Below, in pieces: positions 7,098 to 15,905 of a DNA stretch of 44,530 bases. The notes beneath the pieces are model-generated. The model was given only the letters and a program-made list of their open reading frames with translations, was not told the DNA's origin and ran no database searches. Numbering within the stretch: position 1 is the first letter of the stretch; each line of letters begins with the position of its first letter. The stretch comes from Bacteroidia bacterium (GTDB taxonomy: Bacteria > Bacteroidota > Bacteroidia > M30B66). The stretch spans positions 1-44,530 of the forward strand of contig JAGYKL010000028.1 in NCBI GenBank assembly GCA_018401705.1, read 5' to 3'. The translations under genes and the position numbers were made by a program.

Positions 7098-9533
7098 ATG
7101 AGAATTTTCTTATCCCTTGTATTGCTTTCGATTTGCAGCAGCTATGTTAAATCGCAGTTGCCTTATCCTCAAAGTGCTTTCAGACTTCAAGGGTCTTGGC
7201 TGGAAGATTCTCAACATTTAAAAATTACCTATTCTTCAATTGAACCTGGAACAGCTCTTAAAAAGAGACTAGCTGGAACTGAAGATGCATATGAAACTGT
7301 GTTAATTCTGAATCCCGCTGGAGGCGAATTCATTGATAGTAACGTTGTTGAAGGTGTAATTTATCAGTATGATGTTTCATACTCCGATTCTTTAAACAGA
7401 AATGTTGAATTTGGCGGTAAAATACCTCTAATAGAAAACCGAGGCTGGTATTTAATTCTCATTGATGATGTGCTTTTGCCAGGAATTGAAATAGAGCTTA
7501 AAAAGTTTAAATGGAATCTAATTGCAGATGGATATCGAGTTAAAACAATCAACGTTAACCGATCACAAAACAGCGATGAAATCAGGAGTCTCATTCAAAC
7601 CACCCATGCTAATACTCCCGGTGGAATAACCCAGGTATTGTTGTTAGGCCATGTTCCAGTTCCTTATTCAGGAATCGAAGGGTTTGATATTCACCCCGAC
7701 CATGATGGATGTTGGGCTACAGATACTTATTATGCTGATTTGGATGGCGAATGGTTGGATGAAGCTACCGTTGATTACCCCGATCGGGATGCAAACAAGA
7801 ACTTTCCGGGGGATAGAAAATTTGATCATGATAACATGCCAAGTGCAGCCGAACTTGAAATTGGCAGGGTTGACATGTTTGACCTTCCGGTTTTCGGCAT
7901 GTCTGATGTTGCTATGGTAAATAGATACTTGGCTAAAAACAATCTATTTAAATCAGGTAATCTAACGATTCTAGGCAGAGGACTTGAATGCCGCGATAGT
8001 ATCTATGATTTTGCAGAAGTCGGCGCATATCATTTTGCCCCTTTGGTAGGCTCGGCAGGTCTTCAAATCGGACCTTATTCCAGTTTGAAAACTCAACCAA
8101 AGTTATTTTCTGCCGGTTATGGTTCGGGAAATTATGATATCTGTGGAGGGGTAATAACCTCTGCCGGATACACCAGCGGAAGCTGGTTTACGGTATTTAC
8201 TTCGCTAATTGGCAGCTATTTACAAGACTTTGACAACACAAATAGCGTAATGAGAAGCAGTTTGTTTAGCCAAGGTATTATTCTTTGCTGCTCATCAGGT
8301 TCCGAAGATTTGCAGTATATGGGTTTAGGCAAATCAATTGGCCATTGCATTAAACGTAAGCAAAAGCTGTTTGGTCCTATTTCGGGAAACCTCCATGGAG
8401 ACCCTTCTGTAAGAGTCAATTATCCTATCATGCCTAGCGCTTTATCTCTCGAACTGGGCGATGATTCTGCAAGCTCAATACTTAGTTGGACAGCAAGCAC
8501 CGAAACCGACGAGCCATTAATAGGATACAATGTTTACCGCACTTCACATTTAGATTCAACGTGGACAAGGATAAACGGCGAACCGCTCCAAACAACTAAC
8601 TTTTTGGATGAAAATCCTGCTGAAGGGAAGAACTACTATTTGGTTAAACTCATTACGCTTAGACCAAGCGGAAGCGGTAATTTTTATAACTCTTCAATTG
8701 GTTTAATAGATTCTTTAATCCTTCCGATTGATAATTCCATTCTTCCAGAATGGGATGTCAACTGGCTGTCGTCACAGACTTATTGTCTTGGACAGGTTCT
8801 TGACCCGATAATCACTTCGATTACTGGAGAAGTCAATGATAATGAGTTAATTACTGCTTCAATATCTGACCTCAACGGGAATTTTGAGTTCCCGGAAGCT
8901 GTTTATTCAATCGACATAAACTCAAATCCTATCATCATTGAATTACCTGACAACATTCCTGTTGGAAATAACTACCGATTTAGACTTGAAAGCAACCTAG
9001 AAAGTATTGAAACATACACATCTGAAACTTTCGAAATTATTGAAGAGCCTCAGATAAGTTTCGATTACTCTGTTTCTTTTGATACACTTAGCTTTTCTGT
9101 TTCCTCGGCTTCTGCAAATGAAATTAGCATAGAAACCGGCGATGGAGTTGTGTTAACTGCCAATGACACTTTACACATATATCAGCAAAATGGTGATTTT
9201 ACCATCATAGTGAATGCTTCAAATTCATGTGCTGAGGTTTCACAACAATACACCATCTCCAGCACCATAAACCCCGATTTAGCTACTTATATTGAGAATC
9301 AAAACAAAGTCCACTCAACTATTTACTTTCCGAACCCGGTTAGCAATCAACTCTTTGTGTATTCGAAGCAAAGTGATATTTGGGATTTTTTTGACTCACT
9401 TGGCAGAACAATGAATCTTAAAACAGTTAGTAAGGGAGATATTCTGGAAATAAATACTTCCGTCTTAAGTCCCGGAATTTATCAAGCAATTTGTAGAAAT
9501 AACAGTTCCCGAAGATTTAAATTCATTAAATAA
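7098..9533 (+). CDS. Type IX-secreted protein with C25 peptidase-like domain
   Basis: This 811-residue exported protein has a signal peptide (residues 1-19). A gingipain-like C25 fold follows at about 110-440: VLLLGHVPVPYSG, then ATDTYYADLDG, then AELEIGRVD, then FTSLIGSYLQDFD, then a CCSSGS segment near 395, and HGDPSVRV. A fibronectin-III domain (about 450-545, YNVYRTS), a beta-rich stretch and a C-terminal type A sorting domain (about 740-811, FPNPVSNQL and LSPGIYQA) complete it. C25 enzymes use a Cys-His dyad. Here the usual GHG His motif is replaced by GYTSGSW and the Cys candidate is one of CC, so activity is doubtful. The gene ends exactly where the convergent gene's stop codon begins. 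Confidence 0.75.
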   Translation: MRIFLSLVLLSICSSYVKSQLPYPQSAFRLQGSWLEDSQHLKITYSSIEPGTALKKRLAGTEDAYETVLILNPAGGEFIDSNVVEGVIYQYDVSYSDSLNRNVEFGGKIPLIENRGWYLILIDDVLLPGIEIELKKFKWNLIADGYRVKTINVNRSQNSDEIRSLIQTTHANTPGGITQVLLLGHVPVPYSGIEGFDIHPDHDGCWATDTYYADLDGEWLDEATVDYPDRDANKNFPGDRKFDHDNMPSAAELEIGRVDMFDLPVFGMSDVAMVNRYLAKNNLFKSGNLTILGRGLECRDSIYDFAEVGAYHFAPLVGSAGLQIGPYSSLKTQPKLFSAGYGSGNYDICGGVITSAGYTSGSWFTVFTSLIGSYLQDFDNTNSVMRSSLFSQGIILCCSSGSEDLQYMGLGKSIGHCIKRKQKLFGPISGNLHGDPSVRVNYPIMPSALSLELGDDSASSILSWTASTETDEPLIGYNVYRTSHLDSTWTRINGEPLQTTNFLDENPAEGKNYYLVKLITLRPSGSGNFYNSSIGLIDSLILPIDNSILPEWDVNWLSSQTYCLGQVLDPIITSITGEVNDNELITASISDLNGNFEFPEAVYSIDINSNPIIIELPDNIPVGNNYRFRLESNLESIETYTSETFEIIEEPQISFDYSVSFDTLSFSVSSASANEISIETGDGVVLTANDTLHIYQQNGDFTIIVNASNSCAEVSQQYTISSTINPDLATYIENQNKVHSTIYFPNPVSNQLFVYSKQSDIWDFFDSLGRTMNLKTVSKGDILEINTSVLSPGIYQAICRNNSSRRFKFIK

Positions 9534-9914
9534 TCAATCTTCGCTTCGCTCTGAATTAGTTTGACTGTAAAGCCTACGCAGAACCACTTTTTGCAATTCT
9601 CTTTTAACAATAACTTCAGAAAATAAGATAAAATCTATCCCTGGTGTTGGCATAGCTTGCATTAATTGGCCTTCTGAAACATCCACTCGATAGAGTAAAT
9701 TAAAAACCGTTTGAGTTGGATATTGCTCAAGGGTTTCGGCAATTAAGCTGGTAATTTCTTGAAAAGAGTACTTCTTAGTAAGAAGTAACTTCAGCTTAAT
9801 TCCAGCAGATAAAAAATCTTTATTCAATTGGAGAATTAAATCTCGAAGAATTGATTTATTGTGAAAGTATGGAACTAGTTCCTCTTTATTAGACTTAAGT
9901 CCAGGGATATTCAA
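9534..9914 (-). CDS. Small conserved protein, TTG start
   Basis: The protein has about 126 residues, is mostly helical, and carries a central LLYRVDVSEGQLMQAM segment that I associate with a small conserved Bacteroidota protein of unknown role. Only TTG (9914) or ATT (9923) can serve as start before the in-frame TAG, which is the stop of the upstream coiled-coil gene; TTG is used here. The 15-bp spacing to that gene indicates translational coupling and a shared operon. No catalytic motif or membrane segment is visible. Confidence 0.65.
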   Translation of the reverse strand: MNIPGLKSNKEELVPYFHNKSILRDLILQLNKDFLSAGIKLKLLLTKKYSFQEITSLIAETLEQYPTQTVFNLLYRVDVSEGQLMQAMPTPGIDFILFSEVIVKRELQKVVLRRLYSQTNSERSED

Positions 9915-9929
9915 TGCATAAATTTTTGA

Positions 9930-10835
9930 CTATTTCAAATCAAATTTATTATTTCCCATCAATACTCCGTCAACGTAAACTTCTGCTATATAAAGTCCTG
10001 ATTTAAGTTCTTCCAATTGATCCCACTCAAATAAAACTTCAGTTCTCGCATTATTATAATCGACATTTTTAAGAAGTGTATAATCGGTTGACCTTCCTCC
10101 TTCTTTGGTAAAGGTTCCAGAACCATTGTTAGCATCCGAAAGCACATAACCATCAGGCTTAACTATTCTCAACACAACTTCACGCTTACCTTTAGGAGCA
10201 ACCTTGTTTTCTGCAATAACAAAGGTGGTGTTGATTTTGCCAACTCGTTTTGCCTTTTCGGTAGCCTCCAACTTTCCTTTTCCTTTCTCTCTAAGCGGCT
10301 CAACAATGATATTTTCTGTTCTTAATTCAGAAGCCAACTGAACTTTTTGATTTAAATCCTGAGTTGTTTTATTTAAATTATCAACCTCTTGAGAAAGATT
10401 AATATTTGCGAAGCGGAGTTCCTTATTCTCTTTAATTAATGTTTCAATCTGATCGCGATAACCGTCACGAATAGCTTTCATCTCGGCCAATTGACGCTTC
10501 AAAAGATCAATATCTTTATTCTCATTAATTAATTTATCAATTTGTCTTTTTTGCTTTGTAATATCTGCATTTGCTTTCTCCAAGAGACTATCAAGCTGAA
10601 TGTTCTTCCCCTTAAACTGATCTAATTCGTAGGTCATTGCCTCAAAATCATTTTCAAGAGAGTTCTTAAATGCATTCAAAGAATCAACTTTAGCCTTCTC
10701 TTCAACAACTTGAGTTTCTGCAGTATTAGATCTGCTTAATAGATAAATGTTAAAAATAACTGACACTCCTAGCAACAAGCCTAAAATCAGGAGTGTTCGT
10801 TTGTTCTTATTTTCAGCTTTATTTGAATCTTCCAT
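9930..10835 (-). CDS. Single-pass membrane protein with long coiled coil
   Basis: This 301-residue protein has a short charged cytoplasmic N-terminus, one membrane helix at about residues 14-33 (TLLILGLLLGVSVIFNIYLL), and an uninterrupted coiled coil at about 40-170 rich in Leu, Lys, Glu and Gln. A beta-type C-terminal domain (about 195-300, TTFVIAENKVAPKGKREVVLRIVKPDG) follows. It looks like a conserved Bacteroidota envelope protein whose coiled coil spans part of the periplasm. No enzyme motif is seen and the function is unknown. A good promoter (10865-10896) precedes it and the small gene at 9534-9914 follows. Confidence 0.7.
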   Translation of the reverse strand: MEDSNKAENKNKRTLLILGLLLGVSVIFNIYLLSRSNTAETQVVEEKAKVDSLNAFKNSLENDFEAMTYELDQFKGKNIQLDSLLEKANADITKQKRQIDKLINENKDIDLLKRQLAEMKAIRDGYRDQIETLIKENKELRFANINLSQEVDNLNKTTQDLNQKVQLASELRTENIIVEPLREKGKGKLEATEKAKRVGKINTTFVIAENKVAPKGKREVVLRIVKPDGYVLSDANNGSGTFTKEGGRSTDYTLLKNVDYNNARTEVLFEWDQLEELKSGLYIAEVYVDGVLMGNNKFDLK

Positions 10836-10864
10836 AACCCTGTTTTGTGTTCCCTTTGAGCCAT

Positions 10865-10896
10865 CAAAAGTATGAATTTTATTATGCTTCTGTCAA
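10865..10896 (-). promoter_or_regulatory. Housekeeping promoter of the coiled-coil gene
   Basis: On the minus strand a TTG (10894-10896) is followed after 21 bases by TACTTTTG (10865-10872), a full match to the Bacteroidota -33/-7 arrangement. The coding region starts 29 bp downstream. Confidence 0.6.
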
Positions 10897-10955
10897 CTAA
10901 GTGGTTTTGAAACAAAGAATTAAGTTAATTCCATCAGAAATCCGCTAATTAGCTT

Positions 10956-12236
10956 TTAATAAAGATTGTATTTATTCATATAAGTTCTGTAAAGAGCCTT
11001 TTGGCTATTGTCAGTGCTTACCTCAACTCCCTCAATCCAGATTCTTTCAGCACCGCCAGTTCTCATATCTAATGCATTTCCTTTGTTTATGAAGAAGCTT
11101 GCTTTTTTGCCCGCTTCAAGGCTTCCCAGTTCACTTTCCATACCTAGAATTTTCGCAGGGTTAAGGCTTATTAAATTTAATGCATCAATTTCACTTAATC
11201 CATAAGCCTGGGCTGTGCCAGCGGTAAACGGAAGATTTCTTGTGCCCATAGCTTCCATATCACCTTCATAACTTAATGCCACAGTAATTCCTGCAGAAAC
11301 AAGTTTAGTTGGTAATTCAAAAACTTCCGAAGGATGCATATCGGGCTTTTCTGGCAAACGATGAAGCCGAGACAACACCACCGGAATATTATTCTCCTTA
11401 AGCAAGGCTAATTCACTTGCACAATCATCACAACCCACTAAAACCGGACGCTTAACTCCATATTTCTTGGCAAAATACACTGCATCCTGAACGTCGCGAG
11501 ATTTATTTGCATGAATATACAAAGCCGACGAACCATCAAGAACCGGCTGCAATGCTTCTAAAATGAGATTCTTCTTTTCCTTAATTGGTTCTTTTTGGTA
11601 GGCAATTGCATCTCTGAATACTACATTCAATTCATGCAATCTTTCATTCTCTTTATTGTCTCTTTTACTTGTATCTGCCTTGCTTAAGGCGTAACTCATT
11701 GATGGCCAATTTAAATGTATTCCATCGTCAGATTTAACAACTGCATCTTCCCAATTCCAGCCCTCTAGATTAAACAATGAAGAACTTCCTGAAATCATAC
11801 CAGCTTTTGGACTTGCCTGAACTAAAAGAATACCATTAGACCGAACTGTTGGAATTATTTTCGAATCTGTATTATAAGCGGTTAAAGTTCTAACATGAGG
11901 CTTTATCAAACCAACTTCGGCATAATCTAAAGTGGCTCTTACAGCATCTACTTCTCGCAGACCAATGGTGCTATTCAAGGCAATAAATCCCGGCCAGGCG
12001 TGCGCTCCTTTAAGATTTTCAACTTTTTCATAAACTGCTTTATTGAATTTAATCAGTCGCGAATCTGCAGCCAAAACAATGCTGTCGCCCATTACTCCAA
12101 TTACTCCGTTTTCAATTATCCCATTGGAAGTGTGAATTACCACATTCTCGAGTAACAAAGAGCCTTCAACTACCTGCGAAAAACTGTTTAATGTGTTTAG
12201 TAAACAGCTAATTATAATTAACGATAAATATCTCAT
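10956..12236 (-). CDS. Secreted amidohydrolase-like protein lacking the HxH metal motif
   Basis: This 426-residue protein has a signal peptide (about 1-20, ending FSQ) and an amidohydrolase/imidazolonepropionase-like fold. The N-terminal beta domain leads to HAWPGFIALNSTIGL where active members have GxxDxHxH. Late motifs AYGLSEIDALNLISLNPAKILG and LGSLEAGKKASFFI are intact. With the first metal-binding His pair absent, metal-dependent hydrolysis is unlikely or altered. It may be a structural partner of the 1013-residue protein encoded just upstream, whose stop overlaps this start by 4 bp (12233-12236), a sign of translational coupling. Substrates of this periplasmic family are not established. 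Confidence 0.75.
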   Translation of the reverse strand: MRYLSLIIISCLLNTLNSFSQVVEGSLLLENVVIHTSNGIIENGVIGVMGDSIVLAADSRLIKFNKAVYEKVENLKGAHAWPGFIALNSTIGLREVDAVRATLDYAEVGLIKPHVRTLTAYNTDSKIIPTVRSNGILLVQASPKAGMISGSSSLFNLEGWNWEDAVVKSDDGIHLNWPSMSYALSKADTSKRDNKENERLHELNVVFRDAIAYQKEPIKEKKNLILEALQPVLDGSSALYIHANKSRDVQDAVYFAKKYGVKRPVLVGCDDCASELALLKENNIPVVLSRLHRLPEKPDMHPSEVFELPTKLVSAGITVALSYEGDMEAMGTRNLPFTAGTAQAYGLSEIDALNLISLNPAKILGMESELGSLEAGKKASFFINKGNALDMRTGGAERIWIEGVEVSTDNSQKALYRTYMNKYNLY

Positions 12237-15200
12237 TGGTTTACCTCCGTTTCGTTAAATTCTCCATTGTACAAATCATCACAATGATATTCATGCCTTC
12301 TCTTCTTTGGTGGACGATTGCCCTTTTTTGATGAACCAGGTTGTGACAAAACTTTCTCAATTAATCTGGCTCTTTCTTGCTGCGCTTGGCTCTGCAGCAA
12401 TTCATCCTCATTAATATCATAGTACTTTTTACCATCAATCATCGTCATCTCTGCAATAGCAGAAATTGACAAAGGATTATCACTCCAAATAACCAGATCG
12501 GCATCCTTGCCTTCTTTTAAACTCCCGGTTGAGCCATCAATATGAAGCATTTTAGCCGGGTTAATAGTTACTAGCTTTAATGCTTCTCGCTCTGACAAAC
12601 CTCCATACAAAACTGCTTTTGCAGCTTCCTGATTAAGCCTTCTTCCCATCTCTGTATCATCAGAGTTGATTCCGGTGTTTACACCAACCTTAGTTAAAAT
12701 TGCCGCATTATAAGGTATTGCATCATTTACTTCGTGCTTGTAAGCCCACCAATCTGAAAAAGTAGAAGCATTTGCCCCGTGTGCCTTTATTTTATCGGCT
12801 ACTTTATAACCTTCAAGAATATGGGTAAAGGTATTTACCTTAAAACCCATAGAATCGGCAACATGCATAAGCATATTCACTTCCGATTGAACGTAACTGT
12901 GACAGGTAATAAATCTCTTTTTCTCGAGAATCTCGAGGATTGCTTCAAGCTCTAAATCTTCTCTAAAAGCTTTCTGCCCTGGCTTTAGCTTCCCTTTCTG
13001 TTTTAGAAAGGCTTCCTTTTCTAGCTTGTATTCTTTTGCCCTCTGAAATGCGTCATAAAAAACCTGCTCAACACCCATGCGAGTTTGAGGGAATCTGCTC
13101 TGCTTATTATCTCCCCAATTACTTTGCTTCACATTCTCTCCTAGGGCGAATTTAATATGTCCCGGAGAATTCTTGTTCTTCATTTCCTCAGGACCTTCCC
13201 CCCAGCGCAATTTTACGACAGCCGACTGCCCTCCTATCGGGTTTGCAGAGCCATGTAGCAATTGCGACGAAGTAACTCCTCCAGCCAGCTGATAATAAAT
13301 CCCAGGATCTTCTGGGTAAATAACATCACCTATGCGCACTTCAGCAGTATTATTCTGAGTGCCTTCATTCACGCCCCTCTCAATGGCAATGTGCGAATGT
13401 TCATCTACAATACCCGGAGTTATGTGCTTGCCTTCGGCATTTATTGTTTTAAAAGTCATTCCTTTCGGAAAATCAGATTCAGAAATTGACTTGGCTACCT
13501 TAATTATCTTTCCGTTTCCAACCAGAACATCGCCTTTAAAAGGCTCTTCATCACCTTCGCAAGACCAAACAGTTGCTTGCTTAAAAAGAACATTCTCCAT
13601 TTGAGGAAGCTCTGACCTGCCAAATGCATTGAATGGATATCTGATTTCATAGTCCGAACTTTTATAATAATCTGTAGAATCTGCCTTCTCAGCTATCACT
13701 AAAGCTCCCTTTCTAACTAAACTAAAAAGTCTCTCATCTCCAGAAACACTAGTCATTTTACCTTGAATGTTGACTTCATTTCCGGTTTCCTGAATTGAGC
13801 CATTAAAACGATTTAGATGGTATTTCCCTTCAGCTTTAAAGATGAAATCGATGCGGTCATTTCTTCTCTCAATACCTGCTTTAAGATCTTTTGGTTCTTG
13901 CTTTACAGTAATTTCATATTTACCGCTTTCGCGGGATATCTCCGCTTGAAGCTTTTCATTACCAATAGTTAGTTCATAATTCCCTTCAATTGAAGTGATG
14001 CTTGATGAAAGCGTAGGATACCATTCGCCCTGCACCCAAGTTCCTTCAATAATTGAGTTCTTGTGAAATAACGTATCGCTCAACACAAGTAAATTCGCAA
14101 GTTTTCCAGCTTCAACACTTCCTGCTTTATCCCAAATTCCCATCCATTTGGCAGGTGTTTCAGTAATTGCTCTCAAGGCCTCATCGGCCGGAAGGCCAGA
14201 TTTAACCGCTAATGAAAGTTTTGATAAAAACTCAGCTGGCGATTTTAAACCATCCGCCGTTAGGCTAAAAGAAATACCATTTTCAAAAATAATTGCCGCA
14301 TTAGCAGGTGCTATTTCCCAATGAAGCATATCGTCTAAGCTCAGGTGCTCAGCTTCAGATGCATCCAAAACATTCCAACCTTCTGGAAAATTCAAAGGAA
14401 GAACCAACTTTAAATTGGCTGCCTTTAACAAATCAACTCTTTGATATTCACTACCATCGCCTTTTACAATAAATTCATTACCAGTTTCTTTAGCTATTTC
14501 ATGAATTCGCAAAGCATCTCTCCAACCTGTAGCTTCAAATAGTTTTGGTTTACCGGCAAGAGCCTCAAGTGCTTCGAGTGAGGCATTTTTAAATTCGTTT
14601 TTCCCACCGTTCTTATACCAAGCTAAATCTTTGTATGTCTGCCTAATAAGTGCAATACTTCCCATTAAAGATGATGGATAATCTTGGACAGAGCTCCCTT
14701 TGTTAAAAGAATAATAGCTTGCTGCCTTAGGCAGGATAGTAGCTTCATTTACTGATTTATCGCTTGTTGCAGTGAGAATTCCGCTTCCACGCATGATTCC
14801 GTTAGAATGATGACTTGCAACCAATGAGAATCCTGCATTCCTGAACTTTTCAATTTCAGCATCTTTGGCTTTGAAATCGATTGAAGCATCTATTTCAGGG
14901 TGAATAGCCATATTCCAATCACCAATTCCTGAATTATTGCGTTCAATGTAATCTCTTTTCCCCTTTGGTTGTTGAGTTTCCGGCAAACCTATATCCGACC
15001 ACACCTCAATAAATCCGGGATAAATATGCTTTCCTTCCCAATTAAAAACTACAGCTTCTTCTGGAATAGAAATATTCTCACCAATTGCCAAAACAAGGTC
15101 CTTCTTAATTAGAATAATTCCTTTGAATTCCTTTCCTGCCGAAGAATGTATGGTTGCACCTTTAATTGCGTATATTCTCCCATCGGGATTTCTAACTCCA

Positions 15201-15274
15201 TTTACAGGAATTGGAACTTGAGCATTAGCAGTTAAAATGCTTAGAATAAAAAACAGAATGTAGACGATTTTCAT
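12233..15274 (-). CDS. Secreted double-domain amidohydrolase
   Basis: This 1013-residue exported protein (signal peptide to about residue 19, TANAQ) contains two amidohydrolase halves. The N-terminal half (about 25-420) has YPGFIEVWSDIGL in place of the HxH motif but keeps ADEALRAITETPAKWMG, so it looks catalytically degenerate. The C-terminal half (about 565-985) has a full set: GIVDEHSHIA (HxH), TCHSYVQ, THILEGYK and a GINSDDTEMGR Asp, then LVTINPAKML. Such enzymes hydrolyse cyclic amides or peptides in the periplasm; the substrate here is unknown. A Lys/Arg-rich tail (about 985-1013) follows. The ATG is preceded 5 bp away by a TATTTTTG -7 element, so the mRNA is probably leaderless. Confidence 0.8.
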   Translation of the reverse strand: MKIVYILFFILSILTANAQVPIPVNGVRNPDGRIYAIKGATIHSSAGKEFKGIILIKKDLVLAIGENISIPEEAVVFNWEGKHIYPGFIEVWSDIGLPETQQPKGKRDYIERNNSGIGDWNMAIHPEIDASIDFKAKDAEIEKFRNAGFSLVASHHSNGIMRGSGILTATSDKSVNEATILPKAASYYSFNKGSSVQDYPSSLMGSIALIRQTYKDLAWYKNGGKNEFKNASLEALEALAGKPKLFEATGWRDALRIHEIAKETGNEFIVKGDGSEYQRVDLLKAANLKLVLPLNFPEGWNVLDASEAEHLSLDDMLHWEIAPANAAIIFENGISFSLTADGLKSPAEFLSKLSLAVKSGLPADEALRAITETPAKWMGIWDKAGSVEAGKLANLLVLSDTLFHKNSIIEGTWVQGEWYPTLSSSITSIEGNYELTIGNEKLQAEISRESGKYEITVKQEPKDLKAGIERRNDRIDFIFKAEGKYHLNRFNGSIQETGNEVNIQGKMTSVSGDERLFSLVRKGALVIAEKADSTDYYKSSDYEIRYPFNAFGRSELPQMENVLFKQATVWSCEGDEEPFKGDVLVGNGKIIKVAKSISESDFPKGMTFKTINAEGKHITPGIVDEHSHIAIERGVNEGTQNNTAEVRIGDVIYPEDPGIYYQLAGGVTSSQLLHGSANPIGGQSAVVKLRWGEGPEEMKNKNSPGHIKFALGENVKQSNWGDNKQSRFPQTRMGVEQVFYDAFQRAKEYKLEKEAFLKQKGKLKPGQKAFREDLELEAILEILEKKRFITCHSYVQSEVNMLMHVADSMGFKVNTFTHILEGYKVADKIKAHGANASTFSDWWAYKHEVNDAIPYNAAILTKVGVNTGINSDDTEMGRRLNQEAAKAVLYGGLSEREALKLVTINPAKMLHIDGSTGSLKEGKDADLVIWSDNPLSISAIAEMTMIDGKKYYDINEDELLQSQAQQERARLIEKVLSQPGSSKKGNRPPKKRRHEYHCDDLYNGEFNETEVNQ

Positions 15275-15279
15275 GTTGT

Positions 15280-15287
15280 CAAAAATA
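15280..15287 (-). promoter_or_regulatory. -7 element placed for a leaderless transcript
   Basis: The minus strand reads TATTTTTG (perfect TAnnTTTG), only 5 bases before the ATG of the double amidohydrolase. Transcription would start at or next to the start codon. Confidence 0.5.
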
Positions 15288-15368
15288 GAATACTATTGAT
15301 ATAAAAAGGCATCAAAGAACTTTACCTATTGTTTCTATTACTTTAAAATGAAAAAAAATTAAGTTTAC

Positions 15369-15397
15369 TGTAACAAATGCATCCTCGAAAGCCTCTT
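15369..15397 (+). promoter_or_regulatory. Putative ECF promoter, autoregulation of the sigma operon
   Basis: TGTAACAAA (from 15369) is followed at fixed distance by CTCGA and CCTCTT (15392-15397). The same elements at the same spacing occur before the GIN-domain gene at 17187-17215. Sixteen bases separate GTAACA from CCTCTT, consistent with an ECF -35/-10 pair. The GTG start lies 19 bp downstream. Confidence 0.55.
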
Positions 15398-15416
15398 AGC
15401 TTCAAAACCAGTTCCT

Positions 15417-15905
15417 GTGACAGTTTCAGAGTTCAATCAAAGCGTAGATTTATATTCTGACAATATTTATCGTTTCATCCTTAAAAACATGCGTGACGAG
15501 GACGAAGCAAGGGATGTTGTTCAGGATACTTTCGAGAAAGTTTGGCTAAAATCTTCGGAGGTAGCGTTTGAAAAATCGAAATCCTACTTATTCACAACAG
15601 CATATCGTTTGATGTTGGAGAGAATAAAGAAAAAGAAACGTCAGGAGCCAATCGATAATACCTTAAGAGTTGTGACTGGCGATTCTGGAAATCCGGAATT
15701 TGATTTAAGAAGAGTTTTAAAAGAAGCCGTTGATAAACTTCCTGATGACCAAAGATCTGTTATAATGCTAAGAGATTATGAAGGTTATTCTTATCAGGAA
15801 ATTGGTCAAATAACTGGCTTAAAAGAAAGTCAAGTCAAAGTATACATCTTCAGGGCAAGAGTTGCATTGAAGAATTATTTGGTGAGTGCAGATGTGGTGT
15901 TATGA
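15417..15905 (+). CDS. ECF-type RNA polymerase sigma factor
   Basis: This 162-residue protein has the two ECF domains. Region 2 lies at about 8-75, with the core-binding DEDEARDVVQDTFEKVW segment and the YLFTTAYRLM helix. Region 4 lies at about 100-157, with LPDDQRSVIMLRDYEGYSYQEI and the ESQVKVYIFRARVALK recognition helix. The start is GTG at 15417; no closer ATG fits the domain. Its stop overlaps the ATG of the next gene by 4 bp, typical of sigma/anti-sigma pairs. A matching ECF-type promoter lies just upstream, which suggests positive autoregulation. Confidence 0.9.
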   Translation: MTVSEFNQSVDLYSDNIYRFILKNMRDEDEARDVVQDTFEKVWLKSSEVAFEKSKSYLFTTAYRLMLERIKKKKRQEPIDNTLRVVTGDSGNPEFDLRRVLKEAVDKLPDDQRSVIMLRDYEGYSYQEIGQITGLKESQVKVYIFRARVALKNYLVSADVVL

